A DNA stretch of 64,000 nt, taken from Schizophyllum amplum (Eukaryota; Basidiomycota; Agaricomycetes; Agaricales; Schizophyllaceae). Below are positions 32,896 through 43,895 of the stretch, piece by piece (positions within the stretch are counted from its first letter, which is position 1; every line of letters starts with the position of its first letter). The notes beneath the pieces were generated by a model. It was given only the letters and a program-made list of their open reading frames with translations, had not been told where the DNA came from and ran no database searches. The position numbers and the translations under genes are program-made. The DNA is taken from NCBI GenBank assembly GCA_007026445.1, contig VDMD01000015.1, positions 1 through 64,000 on the forward strand. Reading direction: 5' to 3'.

Positions 32896-35304
32896 GAGAG
32901 GACATGTAGTCAATGTCCTCTGGCGTCTTGGGAGCGTCATCAGCGGTCAGCTTCACAGCCTGATCAAGCGGAGAGACGACGGGTTTGCAGTCTGCTATAC
33001 CATAGCGCTCGAGGATGTCGACGCAGTACTGGCGCTGGGAGAGCAAGAGCTTGCGCTGCGAGCGCTCGCGCTGGATCTCGACGCCTAGGAGCCATGAGGT
33101 AGGACCGAGCTCGCGCAGCTTGAAGTGCTTCTTCAGCTCTTCAATGATCTCCTGCGCCTGCGCGTCCGTCTTGGCTGCAATCGTCATGTCATCAACAAAG
33201 ACGGGGATGACGATGCGCGCCTCATCGCGTCCAAACACCCACACGCTGTGGTCGCAGAGGATGCGCGTGAAACCCATGTCGCACAGCACCTTGTTCAGCG
33301 TCTCGTGCCAAACATGACTCGCCTGCTTCAGACCGTACAGCGACTTCTTGAGGCGCCAGACATAGTCCTTGTTGCGCATCTCGAAGCCGGGCGGTTGGCG
33401 GATGTAGATCTCCACGTCAAGCCAGCCGTTCAGGAACGCGTTGCTGATGTCGACCGAGTAGAGGACAAGATCTTCAATGGCGGCGAGGGCGAGGATAGCG
33501 CGGATAGCGGACCACTTTGGGGTAGGGGCGAAGGTTTCGGTGTACTCGAAGCCGGGGCGCTGCGAGAAGCCCTGAGCAACGCAGCGCGCCTTGTAGCGCT
33601 CGATAGAACCGTCAGCCTTGCGCTTGACCTTGAACACCCACCGACTGCCAATAGCGCGCGCACCGGGCGGGAGCTGGACGAGCTCGAACGTGCCGTTGTC
33701 AATCAGCGCCTGCATCTCATCGAACGCAGCGTCAATCCACTTCGACCGGTCGGGGCGGCGTAATGCCTCTGCAGCATCTGCTGGGACAACGGACGAGTAA
33801 GCGTAATCCAGGCCCTGCTCGACTGACCACTGCTCCTCCTGCACTCCATCAAAGACGTAGTCGAGTCCGGCCTGCATCGCATGCTCTCCGGGCACGGCGG
33901 TGTCGTCCTTCAACAGCAGTTCATCGTCACTGCCGCTCCCAGAGTCATGCTCCACGGGGGGCGTCTCCTTCTCCATCTCCTGCTCCTTCTCCTCCTCCGA
34001 CTCCTCAATCTCCTCTATACTCGCTTCAAGCGGCGCATAGCGGTTAGGCGACACGACGGGCGGACCGCTAGCCCAACGGCTAGGCGGTGGTGGTGCGGAT
34101 GGCCGCATAGCGCGCTCCTGCAATGCGCGCTCGCTCATATTGAAGCGTGGCGCGCTCTGGCGCACTGGGCGCGATGGGCCTGCAAATGGGTCGGTCGGCG
34201 GCCGCGGCGGGTCTGCCAGCCACTCGGGCACCTCCCCCCGATTAGGCGGTGCCTCGGGCGACGGCGAACGGCGGCGAACGGCCTTCTGGCGCTGCGCCTT
34301 CTCCTGTTGCTCCTTCTGGCGGCCGCGCTGAAGCAGCAGGCTGGGTGGTCCAACACGTACAGAACGTGGAGCCTGAGGTGCGGGCACAGGCGCGCTAGGC
34401 GGTGTGGTAGGCGGCTCGACTGTAGGCGCGCGAGGCGGCGAACTGGGTGGCGGCGTCTGCAACTGCGGAGCGGGAGGAGCGGGCTGACTGGATGGGGGAG
34501 GCGGCAGATCATAGACAGCGTCATCATCGCTATCGTCAGACTCGCGATTAGGAGGCGATTCCCCATCACCCCCTTGATCTGCGGCATCCCCAAAGTCCGG
34601 TGGTCCCTCACCTCTGTCCAGGAGCGACGCGGTAATCAAGTTTATACTCTTGGTAGAGTTCCCCGGCATGTAGCGCTCGTCAAAGACGGCGTGTGAGGAG
34701 ATGAGCGTCTTCTGGGTCGCCGGGTTCCAGAAGAGCCAGGCCTTGGTGCCGGGCGGGTAGCCGATGAAGATGCACTTCTGCGAGTGCGGCTCGAGCACGC
34801 GCCGGTGCCGCTTCTTCACCAGGACTTAGGCAAGGCAGCCAAAGACGCGGAAGTACGAGACGTCCGGCTTCTTGCGCTTCCAGCCGATGTAGGGTGTCTT
34901 GTCCGGTGATAGCGAGGACGTAGGCGCGCGGTTGTCGACGTGATTGAAGGCGGACACAGCATGGGCCCAGAACGAAGGCGGCAGCTTCGCTTCCCACAGC
35001 ATACAGCTGGCCGCGTTCGCTGGAGTCAAATTAGCGCGCTCTGCAACGCCGTTCTGATGCGGCTCATCTGGCTCAGTGAACTCGAGTCGCCACCCCTCAC
35101 GACGCGCCTGCTCCAACATCGCCTTGGTGATGTACTCGCCACCGGCATCGCAGCGCATCACCTCCAATCGTTCGCCCGTCTCAATCTCAGCAGCCGCCTT
35201 GAACGCGCAAATAGCGGCCCAAGTATCGCTCTTCTTCTTCAGGTAGACCACCGTCCGCCAGCGCTCCTTGTCATCAATGAAGGTGATCCAGTAGCGGTAG
35301 CCCT
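32896..35304 (-). pseudogene. Copia-2, arm B: integrase and RT
   Basis: Mirror of 29216-31624. Integrase (CDAGGEYITKAML, GVAERANLT), the shared TAA after RVFGCLA (about 34828), the Pro-rich linker and RT with FVDDMTIAAK near 33196. It ends at DIDYMSS, then reads into unrelated LTR sequence for 18 codons. RNase H is missing. Differences from arm A in the last part: Cys for Trp (IADCKP), Thr for Arg (PKTPED), Tyr for Phe (DIDYM). Confidence 0.85.
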
Positions 35305-35311
35305 CCTTTGT

Positions 35312-38300
35312 CAGCTGAGCTCGTAGTACCTTTTAAAAGGTCCCGACTAATTGCTTGCAGAGCAGTTGAAAAGGTCGCGAATGACTTATGTGCACAGCCA
35401 CAGGCCCCTCCCGGAGCTTCCGGTGGGGGTCCCGGCCTTCGGAGGCATGCCGGGCAATGCGCGCGTGGTCGCCTTATTAGGCAGGGCACGGCGGGCGGCT
35501 CGCGTCGCGTGCCCGGCTCACCCTCGCGCTCGCTGGGCGGGATTGATGGCCCTTCCCGTTCGGGAAGGGTGTTTGATCGCCACCCGTGCGGGTGCGCGCG
35601 CGCGCGCCGCTGCTGGCGCCGCTGCCTCTGGTCGCTCGGGAAGTCCGGAATATGATGTATATCATGTATATCATGTATATAAAAGCATAGTATATATATG
35701 AAAGCCGGAAATACAAGGAAAAAAGCGTGCAAAAGCGACGCGAAAATTTTCGCTGACACTTGTGGGGGGCGCACACCGCGCGTCGGTGAAAGCGCACGCG
35801 CAGAACGTGTAGAAGACGGTGTGGGGGAGTGTAAGAACGCGGCAGACGAGCCCGGGAAGGGCTCGTCACCTTGGGGGCACGCGGCGCGGGAGGCGGGTGC
35901 TGCTCCGGTGTGGGAGGGGAAGACGCGCGCGCGGGAGCATGGACGGTGCACGCGCATGCACATGTCCTGGGCGGGTGCGGGGACGCGGTCGAAACGTCCG
36001 TGTGCAGCGCTGAGAGCGCCACACAGCGCGGGAGGGCGATCGGGGTGGGTAGCGCGGGTCGCCACCTAGCGGGCGATCGTGCCGCCCCCTCGCTCTTCCC
36101 ACGCGCGCCGCCGCCGCCAGCGCATAGCGCGCAGTAGCGCACGACTGCGCTTGAGGTGCAGAGGCGAGCAGGAGCGGCGGGGTGGCGCGGGAAGCGGTGC
36201 GCATTCCCGGCCTGCGTGCGTGTGGGGGTAGGTGATCGCGGGTGACGGCGCGCGCGCGCTAGCACGCAGAAGGCGGCGCGTGGGGCAGGGTGTTAATTGC
36301 CGTGATTTGCACCCTTCGAAAGCGAAGTGGCGGCGGCAGGATGGCTGCAGCGTGCCCGGCACGCTGCAGCCATCTGTACAAACAGTGTCAGTGTATTTCC
36401 AGGTACATGTGCAAGCACACGCACCTTGGGGGGACTCCAGAGAGCCCCCCACGCCCCTATTGCCGAAGGTTGGCAGCCATCGCCCAGCTATTGAGCAGGG
36501 GGCGCGTCGCGGATGGCGGCGGGAGGCGCAGGCGACGCGTTACGTCACGTCACGAACGCGCTCATTTCGAGCGCGTTTGCGACGAGTCGTAACGCGATTG
36601 CGACTCATCGGAAGCCGCGATCGCCCGAGTACATCGTAGATTAGCGTGATATTAGCAACTGCACTAATATATAAGTTGCCTGTAAGGCCCCTGTACCAGG
36701 GGCATACCTTTATGGCATTGCTTTGCTCAATGTCCACTCCTCTAGGCTGCTGATCACCCTAATCTGAATTATCTGACCAGATTGAGGGCCTATAAGTACC
36801 TGTACCTTACCCAGTAACCATGTCTGAGCATGCACAAGCTTTGACTGTAACGAGGCCTTCAAAAGCCGGCTCAGAAAGACCTGCTCATACTCTTAGGAAA
36901 CAGTGAAATATGTAGGCTACTCATCAAGAAGTTCTGACCATTATGAGGTCAATTCTGAACAAAATTTCATGGTTCTTTCTATGAATCGAGACTATTGGAT
37001 GTTCTATACAGGCTCCGAGCCTCAAAACCGCTCTCAAAGGACTCCGAAGTGGCGCCGTTGTCGAAGCGCACTTCGGCGGCAAGGCTCGGCAATCCGGTCC
37101 GGGTTGCCGCACGTCCGCGATCACATCCTCTTGACCTTCGACCATTGTCGTCCCGACCTCACGGCTGTCCCCTCACCTCACCCACCCCTTTAATCGACCT
37201 CGCGCACCTCAAATTAGCTTCAAGAAAATTTTTCACCGGCTGGGGGTGTCACAACGAGCTGAAGAACGCAGATGACGCGAGAGCTGAGCGGGCGCGAGCG
37301 AGCGCGCTGCAGGTGCGTGTCTGCGCCCTGCGCTTTAAAATGTACTAATATATCTGTATAACGTCCCTCAAGGGCGAGCAGAGCGTGCGCCGCGCCCACT
37401 GTTGCCAGCAAGCAAGCCGCAACCGCCGGAGCGCTCGGCCCCGCGCAGTCAACATCGCCAGCGAGCGGCTCGCCCGACGTGCGCCTTGCGCTTCGGGCGT
37501 CCGCCTGTCATTTCGTCAAGCCACCCCATCCCCTAGCCCCTAGCGCTCCCCCCCCACCATGAGCAGAGCCCGTTCGAGGACTCATTGCACCGGGACTTCC
37601 GGCGCTTTGCTCTTGGCTGGGGGCGCGTCTAGAGGGCTCCCCGACACCGCGCCCACCACCACCACCCCCGCGCTCACCCCCTGTTCTCGGACTTCGCCCA
37701 CACCGCGCGCCGCGCATTGCGCAAGTGCGCGTTGCCCACGCTCCCGCGCCCGTGCAAGCGGAGGCCAGGCGCATCAGCAGCTTTATGAGCACTGACGTTG
37801 CCGGTCGCAGCCCCGACGCGCGGAGAGACACGTTGGAAGGCGACACGTACACGCTGGGTACCGGGAGGGTAGTGCCCGCCCCGCGCATCTGTACACGCTC
37901 GCGCTTGCGTACGTACGCGCTCGCGCTTGCGACGCGCAGCGACAGCGTGCCAGCTCGCGCCTCCACCTTTCGCCTCCCCCCCGCGTATCTCATGACCTAC
38001 ACCCACCCGCTCGCTGCGCGACCACCACGCGGACGCGACGCGCAGCGGGCGGCCTTTTTTACGCGTCTTCACGTGTTTTTCCCGTAATGTCCCCACCCTC
38101 TATGTGTAGCTACATAATATACATTATATTCGTGATTTACGAGCAACCATTGGCAGCGGCGCAGCGGCGGGGGGGGCGCGCGCACCCGTGCGAGTCGCGA
38201 TCGACCGCTCTTCCCGAACGGGAAGGGCCATCAGTCGCGCCCGGCAAGCGCGAGGACGAGCCGGGAACGCGAGGCGAGCCGCCCGCCGCGTGCTGACTAA

Positions 38301-38465
38301 TAAGGCGACCACGCGCGCATCGCCCGGCACGCCCCCGAAAGCCGGGACCCCCACCGGAAGCCCCGGGAGGGGGATGTGGCTGTGCAGATAAGACACTCGC
38401 GACCTTTTCAACTGCTCGGCAAGCAATTAGTCGGGACCTTTTAAAAGGTACTACTTGCTCAGGTG
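35312..38465 (-). mobile_element. Family X copy 2 in arm B (3154 bp, uninterrupted)
   Basis: CAGCTG at 35312-35317 and CAGGTG at 38460-38465, flanked by CCTTTGT (35305-35311 and 38466-38472). This is the reference for the family because it has no nested insertions. The TIRs are about 35318-35640 and 38125-38460. The central part (about 36600-37000) is less GC-rich and has no gene. It contains the empty sites for copia-1 (near 35686-35705) and for the CACTA-like element (near 35478). Confidence 0.9.
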
Positions 38466-40113
38466 CCTTTGTTGCCACAGGCATCGGCCCCTTCAAGTCG
38501 GTGTGAACCAGCTCGAGGCGCCGCTTAGCGCGCTCTCCCGGACCGCGCGGAACGGCCTTCCGAGTCTGCTTCCCCATGATACACGGCTCGCAGATCGGGT
38601 CCGGCGCGGTGAAGGTGTCGAAGCGCATGCCCTTAACGAGCTTGCGACTGCGCAGCTTGCCAATGTCGCCAAGATTAACGTGTCCAAAGCGGCGATGCCA
38701 CAGCGACGCGTCGAGCGGCAGCGTCGTAGTGGCAGCATACGCGTTGCGTGGCGGAGGCGGCGCAACGACGTGGCCGTCCAGGTAGCCCGTGTTGGACTCG
38801 TCGACCGTAGCAGTGCAGACGAGCGTCCCGGCGCGGTAGAATGCGACGCGCTTATCCTTAATCTGAACCTTGTACCCCTTGTGCGCAGTGAGGTGGTAGA
38901 TGGACAATAGATTCGAAGTAAGGAGAGGGACATGAAGGACATCAAAGAACACGATAGGCTGCAGCTTCTTCTCCCCATCCACCGGCTGATACTGCACCGA
39001 CCCGATGCCCGCTGAGTAGACGATCGTGCCGTTCGCTAGGCGAACGGGCACGCGATGCGGCGAGTAGGTGATGAACCAGTCTCGCCGGGGCGTCATGTGT
39101 AGAGAAGCACCTGTGTCGGTGTTGAAGTTAGCGGCAGCCTTTGACTGGAGCCACTCCCGGAGCGCGGTGGACGAAAGGAAAGCGCTTGCCTGGCCAGCAG
39201 ACTCGACACGCGCAGCAGAGGCGGACTGGGGAGACGATGAGGACGCGTCAGAGGCGGGCGCGGCTTGCGCGTTGGCCGCGTTGCCGCCGTTCTTCTTCTT
39301 CTTGCCCTGCCCGCGCTGGTTCGGCGCCTTAGCGGCGTTGGCGGCAGCCTCCTCGCGCTGCTTCCACAGCGGCACGAACTCCTTGCACTCGCGCAGGAAG
39401 TGCGGGCCGCGGCAGTTGGCGCACGTCGGCGTGAAGCCGGCGCGGTTAGCAGAGAGGGGGTCCGCGTTGTCCGCCATACCCCGAGCGGCGAACTCGCGGT
39501 CGATGATGTCCTTGAGCGTCGAGTACGTCATGTTCTTGTCCACAAGCAACGACATGTAGAGCGTCTCGTGCTGCGAGTTGGACGAGGTGGCGAGCGCGCG
39601 CAGCGCGACCATGGCGCACAGCTCCTCGTCCATCGTGGTGATGTCGTAGCCAGCGGCAGGGCGCAGCGACTGGACACGGGCGATCGCCTGATCGATGCGG
39701 GTGAGGAGGGTCTGGAGGGCGGCGGGCGCATCGGGATTGTCCAGAGCGATGTTGAAGAAGTCATTGAACGCGGCAAAACGCGTCCCAGGCACCTGCAAGT
39801 GGAACTTGGCCTTGAGCGCCTTCAGCAGCTCCGCCGGGTCACCACGCTTCGCCGAGAACTGCGGGCGCAGCGAGTCCTCAATGGAGAGCCACAGCTCGCC
39901 AGCAGCCTTCTCCCTGAAGCGCTGGTACTCCTCTATAAGGCGGTACTCGCTCTCTGTGGGGTTGGCAGCGTCCTTGGGCTTGAACTCGATCACTGTCCCC
40001 TTTGCATAGCGCAGAACGCCCTTGCTGCTCAGGTAGGACTCGATCTCGAGCTCGTACCAGCCCCAGTTGAGGCGAGTAAGCGTGGGGCGCCCATCAGAGT
40101 CGCGCTGGGCCAT
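38466..40113 (-). pseudogene. Copia-2, arm B: gag, protease, integrase N-terminus
   Basis: Start codon at 40113 (MAQRDSDGRPTLTRLN). Gag has LNWGWYELEIESYL, helical capsid-like sequence and a zinc-knuckle-like CANCRGPHFLREC near residue 230. A Lys-rich tract GKKKKNGG follows, then protease NTDTGASLHMTP, the pre-integrase domain and CEPCIMGKQT. The frame is open from 40113 to VATK at about 38467, where X begins. This part has no frameshift, unlike copia-1. Confidence 0.88.
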
Positions 40114-40485
40114 GATGATGACGGGGGAATAGCGTGGGAACGGGTGGGGCTAGCGCGACGGCGGTGACGGCGACGTGTAGGGGACGACGTGGGGGAAGGC
40201 GTCGAACTTGAACGGGGAGGGCGGGGGGAGAAATGGGCGCGGGACGGCGAGTTTGAGAACGGGTTCCGGATTGGCCCGATCGGAGACTGCGTTTTTCGCG
40301 GAGCTGTTGCGGGCGACCAGGCGATTTTCGCGGAACGCGGGTCGGCACAGGGGTAGAGGGAACCCTTGCGCGTAGACTGCCGCTCGAACGGAGGGAATCG
40401 CAGCTGAAATGCGCCGGCAACGGCGAATATGGTGCAGAGGTCCCTTTTGCTTGATCTGAGTGGCTAGAGCGCGGGGCTCATAACC
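40114..40485 (-). other. Copia-2 leader with primer-binding site
   Basis: Non-coding leader between the 5' LTR and gag. Next to the LTR it has GGTTATGAGCCCC (minus strand, 40473-40485), the same primer-binding site as in copia-1. Such a site pairs with the 3' end of a tRNA that primes reverse transcription; which tRNA cannot be told from this window. Confidence 0.6.
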
Positions 40486-40676
40486 TATCCGAGGTAGAAC
40501 AGAGGATCAGATCAGACTAGAGCGACAGCACACAAGTCAGAGATGTATAATGAGCTACAGAACATGTAACTACGCACCTAGAGCGACAGCACACAAGTCA
40601 GAGATGAAGAGAGACTTGGATGCGGCCGCTCTAGGCAGACAGACCGGGAAATGCCGATGACTAAGCGGAATATGTG
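40486..40676 (-). repeat. Copia-2 5' LTR, truncated
   Basis: 191 bp matching the 3' part of the LTR at 32336-32637 in reverse complement. The TGTTGG end is missing because copia-3 sequence starts at 40677. Confidence 0.75.
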
Positions 40677-41867
40677 GTGCGTCGCTCAGGGCTTCACTCA
40701 GCGTCCCGGCTTTGAGTACACCGAGACGTTCGCGCCTACGCCGAAGTGGTCCGCCATCCGCGCTATCCTCGCCCTCGCCGCCATCGAGGACCTCGTCTTG
40801 CTGTCCGTCGACATCTCGAACGCTTTCCTCAATGGCCCGCTGCAGGAGACGGTCTACATGAAGCAGCCGCCCGGATTCGAGATGCGCAGCAAGGACTACG
40901 TCTGGCGCCTGAAGCAGTCACTGTATGGGTTGAAGCAGGCGAGTCATGTCTGGCACGAGACACTGAACAAGGTGCTGTGCGGGATGGGCTTCGCCCGGAT
41001 CGTATGCGAGCACAGCGTCTGGGTGTACGGCCGCGGTGACGACCGTATCATTGTGCCCGTCTTTGTGGATGACATGACCATTGGCGCCAGGACGGAGGAC
41101 GCAGCGCAGGGGATCATCGAGGAGCTGAAGCACCACTTCAAGTTGCGCGAGTTGGGACCCACCAACTGGCTGCTAGGTGTCGAGATCCAGCGCGAGCGCT
41201 CTCAGCGCAAGCTCTCGCTCTCTCAGCGCCAGTACGCCCTCGACATCCTCCAGCGCTACGGCATGCAGGACTGCGGTACTGTCATCACGCCTCTTGATCC
41301 GTCTGTGAAGCTATCTGCTGATGACGCTCCCAAGACGCCCGAGGAGCACGAGTTGATGGCTACCAAGGGCCGGGACTACGCCTCTGCAGTAGGCGCCATT
41401 GCTTACCTCGCCATCGCCACTCGTCCTGATCTCGCCTACCCCGTCTCCGTCCTAGCGCGGCATTGCGCCAAACCGGGTCCCAAACACGTCACTGCTCTGC
41501 AGCGCGTGTTCCGCTACATCAAGGGGACGCTTGATCACAAGCTGACCTACGATGGGACGCTGGTTGGGCCGCGCTCGGAGCCGTTCTACACCTATACCGA
41601 CGCAGATCACGGCGGTAATCCGGACAACGGCAGGTCGACGAGTGGGCTGATTGTCATGATGGCAGGCGGCGCTGTCTCCTGGTCGTCGAAGCTGCAGACA
41701 GTGGTCGCGCTATCGACGACTGAGGCGGAGTACATCGCAGCAGAGCCGACGCCCTTGTATATTGCCTTCTGTATCTGGTTCTATCCAGAAGAAATGATGC
41801 CTTAAGCACTGGATTTATCCAGAGTCTGGATAGGGCTGCCAATTGAATGGCAAAATTAATGCTGCAA

Positions 41868-41943
41868 ACAGCTAGAATCGAACCCTCAACCTTCTAATAA
41901 GAAGAGAGTGGCCCTCTAACCAACTACACCATTAGACCTTAGG
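41868..41943 (-). ncRNA. tRNA-related stretch
   Basis: On the minus strand: ggtctaatggtgtagttggt (box A-like) and gggttcgattcta (box B). The T and anticodon stems are imperfect and I cannot assign an anticodon. It may be the head of a SINE or a decayed tRNA captured by the element. Confidence 0.4.
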
Positions 41944-42254
41944 AGTTGAAGGAACAACAAGGTATAAGTCATTGTAACCTTATCAACTTTTGTAATATAG
42001 TTCTTATTGGTATGTTTACCTTTGTAGACTAATTTAACACACACAATAATCATCTGAACTGACTTATGCTATTTTGATATTTAATTATTTTACATTATTT
42101 ACATATTTAATTGATTTATATTTCGGCCTATATAAATATAAGTGAAGTGATAAAAATTTATGTTTCCCTTCCTCACCCTTCCTTATCACCGTAACCTTCC
42201 TAACCTTCCTAACCTTGCTTATCAATTAGACTGATGTTAAATATATAATGTCCT

Positions 42255-42432
42255 TGCCACCCTAACCAACCTAACCAACCTAACCAACCTAACTAACCTA
42301 ACTAACTTAACCAACCTAACCAACCTAACCAACCTAACTAACTTAACCAACCTAACCAACCTAACTAACTTAACCAACCTAACCAACCTAACTAACTTAA
42401 CCATCCTAACTAACTTAACCATCCTAACATGC
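42255..42432. repeat. Minisatellite of (c)ctaaccaac / cttaaccaac units
   Basis: About 20 units of 8-10 bp alternating taaccaacc, taactaac and ttaaccaac. It gives the Leu/Val-repeat frame on the minus strand, which is not a gene. It resembles no standard telomere repeat. Confidence 0.8.
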
Positions 42433-42916
42433 CAGCCTAACAACCTAAGTTCAGTAGCCTTTTTCCTTCCGAAGTTGTGCAAACAGCCTCTTTCCAGACT
42501 CTGGCTAGACTCAGTGTTTCATCAATCAATTCTTCTGGCTAGCGCCAGAACACTTGGCTAAACCATAGGACTTGGGGTGCGCAGCAGTCTCTGCAGGGCA
42601 GGAGATGCTGTGGATGCGCAACTTCCTGACCGAGCTGGGCTACCCGGTCAAGGACGCGCCATCAACGCTCTACATCGACAACAACTCGGCGCTGCAGGTG
42701 GCGAAGAACCCGGAGCATCACGGACGGATGAAGCACCTCGACCTCCGCTTCTACTGGCTGCGCGATGAGGTGCGGAAGGGCTCGGTGCGTCTTGTGCATC
42801 TGGACACGGTGGACATGCCTGCAGACATGATGACGAAGGCACTGGCGCGCAACAAGCTGCAGCACATGGTGGGGCTGACTGGATTGGTACGCTAGGCGTG
42901 CTGGATCAGGGGGGTG

Positions 42917-43197
42917 TGTTGGAAGGGGTGACCGAGCACGTCTCGCGTTATCCCTGGTTTTGGTACATCTTCGCGCTTTTCGGATCACGTGACCGTGTCT
43001 ATCTCACATGACCCACCCGACTGTATAGTACACCGGCGAATGCCGAGACTCGTCGCTCCTAGAGCGGACACAACCAAGTCTCTATCACTGACTTGGTTGC
43101 TACCGCTCTAGGTGCGTAGCTACACGTTTAACTTGCTTGAATCTATCACTGACTTGGTTGCTACCGCTCTAGTCGACTTAGTTCTGCGCTGTGAACA
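42917..43197 (+). repeat. Copia-3 3' LTR
   Basis: 281 bp, TGTTGGAAGGGGTGACCGAG to gcgctgtgaaca, preceded by a purine tract (caggggggtg). Two copies of tctatcactgacttggttgc. Same family as 11189-11408. Confidence 0.8.
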
Positions 43198-43257
43198 GTT
43201 CCATCGAACCCTCATGAGCTGAGGGACGCTGCGTACCGGTGAGTTCCATGGCTGCAC

Positions 43258-43729
43258 ATGAGAGAAATGTCTCACCGTGTTCACAGAAGCTTTCTGGCCG
43301 GTCAAGGCCTGCCCTCATACGTGCCCCCGACGCGCATCGGCGCGTCATATGTGCCGCGGCAGCGCTCGGTGAACACACGATCTGCGGGGGTGCAGAACGT
43401 TGTGGGTGGGGTTACGCTATGGTGTCTTACACGCGATCCATCGCCGCTCGACATCATATATAGTGTGGCAGGCTCGACTGTTGTTCCCGAGGATGGAAGG
43501 TAAGCATGCTGGCTCTTGTATCATGGGTCACTGACTGATGCCTCATAGGATATATACGTTCGAGGAGCTCTTCCCCAACAACGACAACAACCTCGATTCG
43601 GATATGGCATCGAGCTCGTCAGGCAGCTCGCCCGTGCGCGGGAACCCGGCTGTCTGGGGCACCGTGTCAGCTGTCTCGACGACTCCTTGGGACGCCTCGC
43701 AGGAGTCGACTCTGAGCCTCGACGAGTAG
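43258..43729 (+). CDS. Small two-exon gene of unknown function (140 aa)
   Basis: Exon 1 43258-43499, intron 43500-43548 (GTAAGC to CATAG), exon 2 43549-43729; total 423 nt, exactly 141 codons. The product starts MREMSHRVHRSF, has VPPTRIGASYVPRQ and LTRDPSPLDIIYSVAG, then a Ser-rich acidic tail (ASSSSGSSPVRG) ending LSLDE. No known domain. It lies between a copia LTR and the KDZ gene on the same strand. It may be part of the KDZ element, or the 3' end of a host gene whose start was lost. The start codon is uncertain because the copia LTR ends only 60 bp upstream. Confidence 0.4.
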
Positions 43730-43895
43730 ACAATACGGCGCGCGCAAAGCGGTGTTGCAGGGAATCACATCGGTTGTATTTTGCAGTATATCTTGACTTT
43801 CGACATTAGCCCGTGTATCTTGTGTACTGTATCTGCTGCAGTCTTCATAGATTTACTCTTCACGTGGGCGCAATCTGGTGCGAGGACTCTGTTTG
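43730..43895. other. Spacer, no gene
   Basis: AT-richer than its surroundings, with cacgtgggcgcaatctggtg. May hold the terminator of the small gene and the promoter of the KDZ gene. Nothing more can be said. Confidence 0.35.

Larger units (their letters stand above)
32896..39416 (-). repeat. Inverted duplication, arm B
   Basis: 6521 bp, reverse complement of arm A without its three later insertions. It is separated from arm A by 1271 bp (31625-32895). Beyond 39416 copia-2 continues to its start and 5' LTR, so arm B reaches further into the element than arm A does. This order suggests that arm A was copied from arm B or from a common source. Confidence 0.9.
41744..42579. mobile_element. AT-rich non-autonomous element in copia-3 RNase H (836 bp)
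   Basis: Flanked by CGCAGCAG at 41736-41743 and 42580-42587, a perfect 8-bp duplication that restores the codons when removed. The ends are not clean inverted repeats (agccgacgccc against caccccaagtc), but the next about 70 bp are related in inverted orientation: gccagaagaa and ccagagtctgg occur on both sides. A tRNA-like stretch lies on the minus strand, and a CCTAAC-type minisatellite fills the right half. The 8-bp duplication suits a hAT-type enzyme. No protein gene. Confidence 0.65.
40677..42895 (+). pseudogene. Copia-3 RT and RNase H, 5' truncated and interrupted
   Basis: Starts inside RT at CVAQGFTQRPGFEYTETF, continues with SVDISNAFLNGPLQETVY, LKQSLYGLKQASHVWHETLN, FVDDMTIGARTED near 41062, then RNase H to TEAEYIA. 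An 836-bp element (41744-42579) splits the RNase H; removing it with one duplication restores YIAAVSAGQEM. The C-terminal half runs to a TAG at 42893-42895. Gag, protease, integrase and the first part of RT are lost. It is related to copia-2 but clearly different. Confidence 0.85.

Noticed and set aside
35274..36265. 260-residue frames across the arm of X copy 2
   Set aside because: Frames of this size occur on both strands of GC-rich X arms and differ between copies. No copy keeps a shared protein, so X is treated as non-coding.
42237..42482. Leu/Val repeat protein on the minus strand
   Set aside because: It is a direct translation of the CCTAAC-type minisatellite.
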